From: JAVJSU01 sp040219275
GTDB lineage: Bacteria; Chloroflexota; Anaerolineae; Aggregatilineales; Phototrophicaceae
DNA length: 59,258 nt
Direction: 5' to 3'
NCBI GenBank assembly: GCA_040219275.1
Contig: JAVJSU010000045.1
Coordinates: 1-59,258 of the forward strand
In this document: in pieces, positions 54,033 through 59,258 of the stretch
Layout: each line of letters begins with the position of its first letter
Position numbering within the stretch: the first letter of the stretch is position 1
Program-made: the position numbers and the translations under genes
Notes under the pieces: generated by a model
Told to the model about the DNA's origin: nothing
Seen by the model: the letters and a program-made list of their open reading frames with translations, nothing else
The model's database searches: none

Positions 54033-54596
54033 TTACGCTCCGTTTTTCATCACACGAAATCTTAAATTCGTACCACCCGCCATGTCACTCACCGCCACTT
54101 TATCGAGCTTAATCAGCGCATCGCCCGCATCATCTCCGAATAAGCGCGTGCCACCGCCCAGTAAAATGGGCATGATGAGCACTTCCAGTTCATCCACCAG
54201 CCCTGCACGGAGCAATTGCTGAATCACATCTGCCCCGCCGATAACCGTCACCTGTTTGTCTCCGGCGGCGGATTTTGCCTGTTCAATTGCCCGTTCAACG
54301 CCCGCCGTGACGAAGTTAAATTTGAGCTTGTCGTTTTCACCCTTTGCGACTGTTTCCGGCGAATTGTGCGTCACAACGAAGATCGGCACTTGATACTCAT
54401 AGCCGGTGTAATCCCCCTGTGCCATGTCATAAGAACGTCTGCCCATGACCACCGCGCCCGTATTCTCCATCGACTCTTGCAGACCGTCACTTTCATGCAA
54501 TGCGTCCATATCCGGATAAAGGTGTGCGGCGCTCCCATCGCGATCATTGACATACCCATCCAGCGACATCGACATCCCTGCAATAACTTTGCCCAT
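54033..54596 (-). CDS. RibD C-terminal/dihydrofolate-reductase-like protein (3 of 3)
   Basis: The protein has 187 residues. MGKVIAGMSMSLDGYVNDRD, VMGRRSYDMAQGDY, VTVIGGADVIQQLLRAGLVD and LLGGGTRLFGDD define the family. It starts 2 bp after the SnoaL-like gene and is followed by its paralog after 4 bp, so the three are one operon. Confidence 0.88.
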   Translation of the reverse strand: MGKVIAGMSMSLDGYVNDRDGSAAHLYPDMDALHESDGLQESMENTGAVVMGRRSYDMAQGDYTGYEYQVPIFVVTHNSPETVAKGENDKLKFNFVTAGVERAIEQAKSAAGDKQVTVIGGADVIQQLLRAGLVDELEVLIMPILLGGGTRLFGDDAGDALIKLDKVAVSDMAGGTNLRFRVMKNGA

Positions 54597-54598
54597 AG

Positions 54599-54946
54599 CT
54601 ATAGTGTTCTTCCGAAATACACATCCACAGACCTGATTTTGCCGTCCCGCAGGGTAAAAAATTCGGCGTTGTTGAAGCGGTTGCCGTCTTCGAGGGTCGC
54701 CACATACCGCGCAAAGGCTTCGTCGCCATTATCGACCAGATTGAGAATATCAATTTTCTCAATCTGACCGCTATTCACCCAGCATTTTTCAAAATATTCG
54801 GCGCGGTTGAGGTGATCGTCGCCGTCGTTGGGGCTTGTGAAGGTGAAGTCGTCTGCGATGAGGGCTTCGATTGCCACTCTATCGTTGGTTTCCCACGCTT
54901 TGAATGAGGCACGGATGATGTCCGCGGTGGTTGTAGTAGTTGACAT
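54599..54946 (-). CDS. SnoaL/NTF2-like protein
   Basis: The protein has 115 residues. A cone-shaped alpha+beta fold is indicated by IRASFKAWETNDRVAIEALI, DFTFTSPNDGDDHLNRAEYF and a beta-rich end (FNNAEFFTLRDGKIRSVDVY). Such proteins bind small hydrophobic ligands or act as minor enzymes. It is the first gene of the minus-strand run ending at 53077 or 52810. Confidence 0.85.
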   Translation of the reverse strand: MSTTTTTADIIRASFKAWETNDRVAIEALIADDFTFTSPNDGDDHLNRAEYFEKCWVNSGQIEKIDILNLVDNGDEAFARYVATLEDGNRFNNAEFFTLRDGKIRSVDVYFGRTL

Positions 54947-55292
54947 AAGAACTGTCCTTTTACGGTTTAGTTGCTACCCTAAATGTAGATCATTAGTTCT
55001 ATTTTGTCAATGTGTCTGTCTACAGTTAAGCGCCATCAGTTGAAAACTGACGGCTATTGTAATGATGTCGAGAAATGCACTAAAGGCATTTTCCTCGACA
55101 TGATGTCCAATTTTGCCTATGTTCTGTAAAAATGGCTCCTTTAGTGAGCTTACAGATTTGACTAGAGATCGGTTTTCAACCGATCACGGAAAACATTTGA
55201 ATTATTCTTCATCTTAACTTGACAGGAATGGGACAGAATCCATTGTGTCGTCGTGCCTTTGTGTTACGTTTTTTGTTCTTTGCGCCGCTCTA
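54947..55292. repeat. 346-bp gap with a cluster of hairpins
   Basis: Four inverted repeats are seen: gccatcagttgaaaactgacggc (55032-55054), tgtcgag.aaatgc with gcatttt.ctcgaca (55066-55100, two-base bulge), a weaker gctc/gagc pair near 55132-55152, and gatcggttttcaaccgatc (55167-55185). The last has the 'GGTTTT' loop and a trailing 'cacgg', as in R1. The cluster may be a distant R1 relative. No gene is seen. Confidence 0.55.
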
Positions 55293-56063
55293 CTAATCAA
55301 TTTCTGTTTGGCGACTATTGATGTCCCGCAGGGCGCGATTTGCCTGTTTGATGACAACCGGCTCCTGATACCACGGCATCCACCACACATAGCGGAGCGA
55401 AGCCGGAACCAGCCGCATAAAATCAAAATGGGTGAAGAAATAGGCGACGAACAACCCGCCCACCACATCAATTGTATAGTGCGAATGGCTGACGAGAATC
55501 ACGACGACCTGAAGACAGGCAAGGATCAACGCCAGATCACGGAGCGCATGTCCCTTGATATAAAACGCCTGAATAAATGCGCTCGCTGTATGTCCACTAA
55601 AATACATCCCATGATAAAAATTCTGCGCGATCCAATGCGCCTCGGTGAAGTTCTCAGATGGAGGCTGTATTTGCGCCAGCGGAGTCATCAAAATCACGAA
55701 ACTACGTAATATATACATCGCACCCAGCAAAAACAGGAGCATCGGTAATTTTTCAAAGCGCCATTGCCACATTGCAAAAGCGATTACGATGGTGCCAAGC
55801 GTGCTAATAATTTCGCCAAAAACAAGGAACTGCGGCGTTTCAGGGATTAAGTCCAGAATAAGATCATCCGGGCGAACAGGATTGGTAAAGTTGGTGCGGA
55901 GTAGATGAATGTTGGTGAGAATGATAACCACTGCGACCAGCCAGAAAGCACTTACCCAGATCATTTGCTTGATGAATTGCGGGCGGGTGAGATCATTTAG
56001 CGTTCGTTGTACCAATCCCTTCGCCTTCACTGCGGACTTCTGCACGTCGAAGGTGATTGCCAT
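55293..56063 (-). CDS. Sphingomyelin-synthase-like PAP2 membrane protein
   Basis: The protein has 256 residues with about six hydrophobic helices. The sphingomyelin synthase C-terminal pattern is present: DDLILDLIP (65-74, similar to the D/P-rich segment of SMS), FSGHTASA with H158, and SHSHYTIDVVGG with H195 and D199 (His-x3-Asp as in SMS). This is the catalytic His/His/Asp set of PAP2_C proteins. It should move a phospho-headgroup between lipids or act as a lipid phosphatase. No sphingolipid genes lie nearby. Confidence 0.82.
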   Translation of the reverse strand: MAITFDVQKSAVKAKGLVQRTLNDLTRPQFIKQMIWVSAFWLVAVVIILTNIHLLRTNFTNPVRPDDLILDLIPETPQFLVFGEIISTLGTIVIAFAMWQWRFEKLPMLLFLLGAMYILRSFVILMTPLAQIQPPSENFTEAHWIAQNFYHGMYFSGHTASAFIQAFYIKGHALRDLALILACLQVVVILVSHSHYTIDVVGGLFVAYFFTHFDFMRLVPASLRYVWWMPWYQEPVVIKQANRALRDINSRQTEID

Positions 56064-56117
56064 AATATTCTTTAAAACCTCTCCACTCTATTCTAAAATG
56101 CTTTATACAAATGTTAA

Positions 56118-58850
56118 TTATAATATATCAACGGGGTCAATATCCACATACCAGCCTCGCCCGAAGTCGGCATAAGTTAGCGCCCGCGCCGGATCAATGC
56201 CTCGCAGGATAATCTGCCAGCGATACAAGCGGTTCACACGGCTATAAAAACATGGCACCGGACCGATCATCTCGGTGGCGACCAGATCAAGGTCTTGCAG
56301 GCGTTGTTTGATGAGCGTGGCGGCGTTTTCTGCTTCGTTGATCGCCTTCACTTCGCGCTCCGATGTGAACAAAATCCGTACCAGACGGCGGAAGGGTGGA
56401 TAACCGAGTTCGCGCCGATAATCAATTTCCTTTTGATAGAAGCCGACATAATCATGCGTGCTTGCGGCATGAATGGCGTAATTTTCCGGCTGATAGGTCT
56501 GCAAAATCACCTTACCGCCCAGCAAACCGCGCCCTGCCCGCCCGGAAACCTGCGTTAATAGCTGGAAAACCCGTTCACCCGCGCCATAATCCGGCAGATT
56601 GATCCCCATATCCGCGCTGACCACGCCGACCAGCGTCACCAATGGCAAATCCAAGCCTTTGGCGATCATCTGCGTGCCGATTAATACTTGTACGTCGCCT
56701 TTGCTAAAACGTTGCAAAATTAAATCATGTTCATCCCATTTTTGGGCGGTATCCGCATCCCAGCGCAAACTGACCACGTTTGGAAAGATGGCTTTAAACG
56801 CGGCTTCGATTTGTTGCGTGCCTGCGCCAAAAAACTTGATCCGCGCCGACCCACATTCGGGGCAGGTCGTCGGGTGCTTGCCCGTGTAGCCACAATGATG
56901 ACAGCGCATCGTGCCGCCATGTTCGTGATAGGTCATCGGCGTGTCGCATCGTGGACAGACGACGGTATAACCACAATCACGGCAAAACACATAAGTTGAT
57001 GCCCCGCGCCGATTGAGGTACAAAATCGCCTGTTCGCCACGTTGGAGTGTTTCCCGCAGAGCAGTTTGCATCGCCGCGCTGAAGATGCTGATGTTGCCCG
57101 CTTTCAGTTCTTCGCGCATATCGACGACTTCCACCGGAGGCAAACCGATATGCACCGCGTCGGTATCGTCTTCTGTGTCGCCCTCATAGCGCGTCGTCAC
57201 GCCTGCCTGCGCGGATTGCTCGCTGATCGTTTTGCGATGCCCCATAATGCGTTCCGGCAAATGCAGATAGGTCATATCGCCGCGTGTGGCGCGATAATAT
57301 GTGCCGACATCCGGCGTGGCACTGCCCAGAATCAACGTGCCGCCGTTTTCGCGCATCAGATATTCGGCGACATCCCGAGTATGATAATAAGGTGGCATAA
57401 CCGGAGGCGATTGCTTATAGCTGTTGTCGTGTTCTTCGTCCAGAATCACCACGCCAATATCCGGCAATGGCGTAAATAACGCTGATCTCGCGCCGACGAT
57501 AATATCAATCTCGCCCGCCCGCGCCCTGCGCCATGTATCGAAGCGTTCGCCATCCGAGAGTGCGCTATGCAAAATGGCGACTCTGCCGGGAAAACGGGCG
57601 ATCACCCGCCGGACGGTCTGCGCGGTCAGGGCGATTTCCGGCACGAGAAAGATCGCCTGTTTGCCCTGTGCCAGCGCATGATTGATCGCCCGCAGATAAA
57701 TTTCCGTTTTACCACTGCCCGTCACACCATGAAGCAGAAAAATCGACGTGCCGGACTCCGCAGATTGCATCGCCTCGCGGATCGTGTGCCATGCCTCGCG
57801 TTGCGCGGGAGACAGGCGGGGCGGGACTGCCGGAACATAGACTAAATCCGCCAGTGAATCGCGGATTGTTTGTTGTTCGCCCAATGTGACGAGATTGAGC
57901 GTTTCCAGCCGTTTTAAGTCGGCGAGTTGTGCGCCTGTCTGGGCATAAATCCAGCTGACATCAATCGCCGTGCCTTCGCGTGCCAGCAAATTGAGAATGT
58001 GCAGATCAATCTCGCCACGTCGCAACGTCAAAATCGTATCGTCGAGCGTGTCATAGGTGATGGGAGTCGTCAGCGTATCGTCGTCATGCACCGTCACATA
58101 ACCAGCGTCCACCAGATGATCCAGTGTGCCTTTGCCGATATTGGGTTGCTCCAGCAAAGTGGTCGCGGTGGCGATACCCTCTTCGATGATATACGTCAGT
58201 GCCTCTGCCTCGCGTGAGTTTTTGCCCAGATGCCGTTTATGATCGGCGATGCGATGGTCTGCGATGGCAAGCCCCGCCACCTGAATCTTCTTCGGGCGAA
58301 CACGCGGCGGACGCAGAATCGCCTGTACGTCCACGATGCCCTGTGATTTCAAGGCGTTCAGCGCATTTTTTACGCGCCGATCTTTAATACTGCGTTCCAG
58401 CATCTTGCCCTGAATGGACTTGGTTTTGCGTCCGCGCAGGATGTCGATAATTTTTTGCTGGAGCGGATCATCAGATTTTGCGCTGTGTTGATTGAGCGTG
58501 ATATGTGAGTCGCTGTTGCCCGTCATGCCCGGTGGGAGCATCAGCCATAAGCATGTCCCCAATGGCGAGATATAGCGTTCGCTCAACCAGTGCGCCAGCG
58601 CCAATTGTCGTGCATTGACCACCGGCTCAGGATCAAGCAATTCGATGACCGGTTTGGTGACAATTTCTTTACCGTCCGCCAATGTTGGGAGTGTGTCATG
58701 CAGAGCGACGACAATCCCCGGTTGCATGGCGGTACGAAATCCCACGCGCACCAGATGCCCGACGTTCAATCTGGCATCGAGTTCAGGCGGGATGTGATAA
58801 TGGAAGGTGTTGTCTACCGGTGTATTGATGGCAATTTCAGCGTATCTCAT
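56118..58850 (-). CDS. priA: Primosomal protein N' (replication restart helicase PriA)
   Basis: From the ATG at 58850 the protein has 910 residues. It begins MRYAEIAINTPVDNTFHYHI, the family-typical N-terminal 3'BD domain. Helicase core: Walker A GVTGSGKTEIYLRA and DEEHD. The zinc region has eight Cys as CRDCG, CPRCD, CHHCG, CPECG. LVSADMGINLPDYGAGE-like and QVSGRAGRG motifs follow. It restarts stalled replication forks by remodelling DNA and loading the primosome. An earlier start at 58934 has no support. The length of about 910 exceeds E. coli PriA because of an extended middle. Confidence 0.95.
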   Translation of the reverse strand: MRYAEIAINTPVDNTFHYHIPPELDARLNVGHLVRVGFRTAMQPGIVVALHDTLPTLADGKEIVTKPVIELLDPEPVVNARQLALAHWLSERYISPLGTCLWLMLPPGMTGNSDSHITLNQHSAKSDDPLQQKIIDILRGRKTKSIQGKMLERSIKDRRVKNALNALKSQGIVDVQAILRPPRVRPKKIQVAGLAIADHRIADHKRHLGKNSREAEALTYIIEEGIATATTLLEQPNIGKGTLDHLVDAGYVTVHDDDTLTTPITYDTLDDTILTLRRGEIDLHILNLLAREGTAIDVSWIYAQTGAQLADLKRLETLNLVTLGEQQTIRDSLADLVYVPAVPPRLSPAQREAWHTIREAMQSAESGTSIFLLHGVTGSGKTEIYLRAINHALAQGKQAIFLVPEIALTAQTVRRVIARFPGRVAILHSALSDGERFDTWRRARAGEIDIIVGARSALFTPLPDIGVVILDEEHDNSYKQSPPVMPPYYHTRDVAEYLMRENGGTLILGSATPDVGTYYRATRGDMTYLHLPERIMGHRKTISEQSAQAGVTTRYEGDTEDDTDAVHIGLPPVEVVDMREELKAGNISIFSAAMQTALRETLQRGEQAILYLNRRGASTYVFCRDCGYTVVCPRCDTPMTYHEHGGTMRCHHCGYTGKHPTTCPECGSARIKFFGAGTQQIEAAFKAIFPNVVSLRWDADTAQKWDEHDLILQRFSKGDVQVLIGTQMIAKGLDLPLVTLVGVVSADMGINLPDYGAGERVFQLLTQVSGRAGRGLLGGKVILQTYQPENYAIHAASTHDYVGFYQKEIDYRRELGYPPFRRLVRILFTSEREVKAINEAENAATLIKQRLQDLDLVATEMIGPVPCFYSRVNRLYRWQIILRGIDPARALTYADFGRGWYVDIDPVDIL

Positions 58851-58960
58851 GGTTATCATCTTACACGTAACGCGGGCGAGTTGGTAGTCGGTGAACGCTT
58901 TCGGCGAATACACCTCTAATCTATATAGTGACAATCTGAATTCTGCTTAAAATAAACAGG

Positions 58961-59115
58961 CGTGAAAAATAGCTTTTAGCCGTTAGCTTGTGGCTTTTAG
59001 TTTGAAAAGATACCGTTTTTTGCTAAGAGCCAAGAGCTTCTGCCGTGAAGGGATTTTTCATCACAAAATGGTGCATTTCTCAATCGCTTGCTTATCCAGA
59101 AGTGAGGTTAGTGAT
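58961..59115. repeat. Dispersed repeat R2, copy c (full)
   Basis: cgtgaaaaatagcttttagccgttagc at the left and cttatccagaagtgaggttagtga at the right match copy b at 23149-23305. It ends next to the insertion element at 59120. Confidence 0.72.
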
Positions 59116-59119
59116 AAAC

Positions 59120-59258
59120 CAGGGTAATCGCATCAAAATAGGAAAAGAGAGACAATGGGGCGAAAAAGGAAAGCCTCATGTCAACAGAATTCGGTGCGAG
59201 TATAGAACAGTGCTTTGGTGACTTGCCGGATCCGCGTGTGCGGGGTCGTTGCGACCAC
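59120..59258 (+). mobile_element. Left end of an ISAs1-like insertion sequence (partial)
   Basis: CAGGGTAATCGC-type start resembles the CAGGG-beginning inverted repeats of ISAs1 elements, 58 bp before a transposase start. The right end lies beyond the window, so the ends cannot be paired. The exact boundary is uncertain. Confidence 0.5.
59178..59258 (+). CDS. ISAs1-like transposase, N-terminal fragment (cut by window edge)
   Basis: Twenty-seven codons (MSTEFGASIEQCFGDLPDPR...) match the N-terminal 'F.DLPDPRV' segment that opens ISAs1-family transposases (DDE_Tnp_1-associated domain). The frame is open at the window edge, and a ggaaagcc sequence precedes the ATG. The catalytic part is outside the window. 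Confidence 0.75.
   Translation, partial: MSTEFGASIEQCFGDLPDPRVRGRCDH

Overview
The window looks like a bacterial chromosome segment from the Chloroflexota, probably an Anaerolineae-type lineage. This is inferred from gene style rather than from a marker gene. The signs are LysM and DUF5667-like anti-sigma proteins, Ser/Thr kinase–ATPase–TPR giants, stand-alone GTPase switches, many short SpoIIAA/STAS-like proteins, and many dispersed palindromic and 'ttagttgttagt'-type repeats. Two housekeeping genes anchor it: dnaN (beta clamp, about 21 kb) and priA (about 57 kb). No rRNA, tRNA, CRISPR array or prophage was seen. Base composition is moderate throughout except for an AT-rich DUF4365 gene at about 12-13.5 kb.

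Layout. 0-9.5 kb: a five-helix membrane protein, a secreted DUF11 protein with an LPATG-type tail, a PCMT-like methyltransferase, a class I terpene synthase with a complete active site, a SpoIIAA-like protein, a nested repeat/MITE region, a pentapeptide-repeat protein and a metallophosphoesterase. 9.5-18 kb: a lipoprotein, an Arf/CvnD-like GTPase with a degraded G3 motif, a DUF4365 nuclease-like gene next to an intact small GTPase, maf, a LysM-M23 peptidase and a response regulator. 18-28.5 kb: an HLD-II-type haloalkane dehalogenase, an FtsZ relative cut to its GTPase half, dnaN, a SIMPL protein, an ECF sigma/anti-sigma pair, a secreted LysM protein with six two-cysteine repeats, and an MFS transporter.

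28.5-43 kb: two paralogous kinase–AAA–TPR proteins of about 1,120-1,130 residues. Between them lie a Thr/Ser dehydratase, a PHP phosphoesterase, PspA, an HpnA/DFR-like reductase and a 1.1-kb IS982-like element. That element sits inside the hairpin loop of a dispersed structured repeat. An eight-repeat beta-propeller lipoprotein follows. 43-55 kb: a nitroreductase with the exact substrate triad of iodotyrosine deiodinase, a LacI regulator with a candidate operator, and two minus-strand runs built from recurring AraC, RibD/DHFR-like and alpha/beta-hydrolase genes. A CPA2 antiporter with RCK domains separates these runs. 55-59 kb: a sphingomyelin-synthase-like PAP2 protein, priA, and the left end of an ISAs1-like element at the window edge.

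Themes. (1) Envelope sensing and maintenance: ECF sigma, a membrane anti-sigma with an outside LysM, a secreted LysM protein, an M23 peptidase and PspA. (2) Signal integration by NTPase switches: two kinase-ATPases, two small GTPases, four STAS-like proteins and a response regulator. (3) Dehalogenation or detoxification: haloalkane dehalogenase, IYD-like enzyme, hydrolases and a VOC protein. (4) Active repeat and IS dynamics. The best candidates for undescribed biology are the truncated FtsZ, the six-repeat cysteine protein paired with the anti-sigma LysM module, the multi-hairpin repeat hit in its loop by an IS, and the MITE whose ends resemble that IS.
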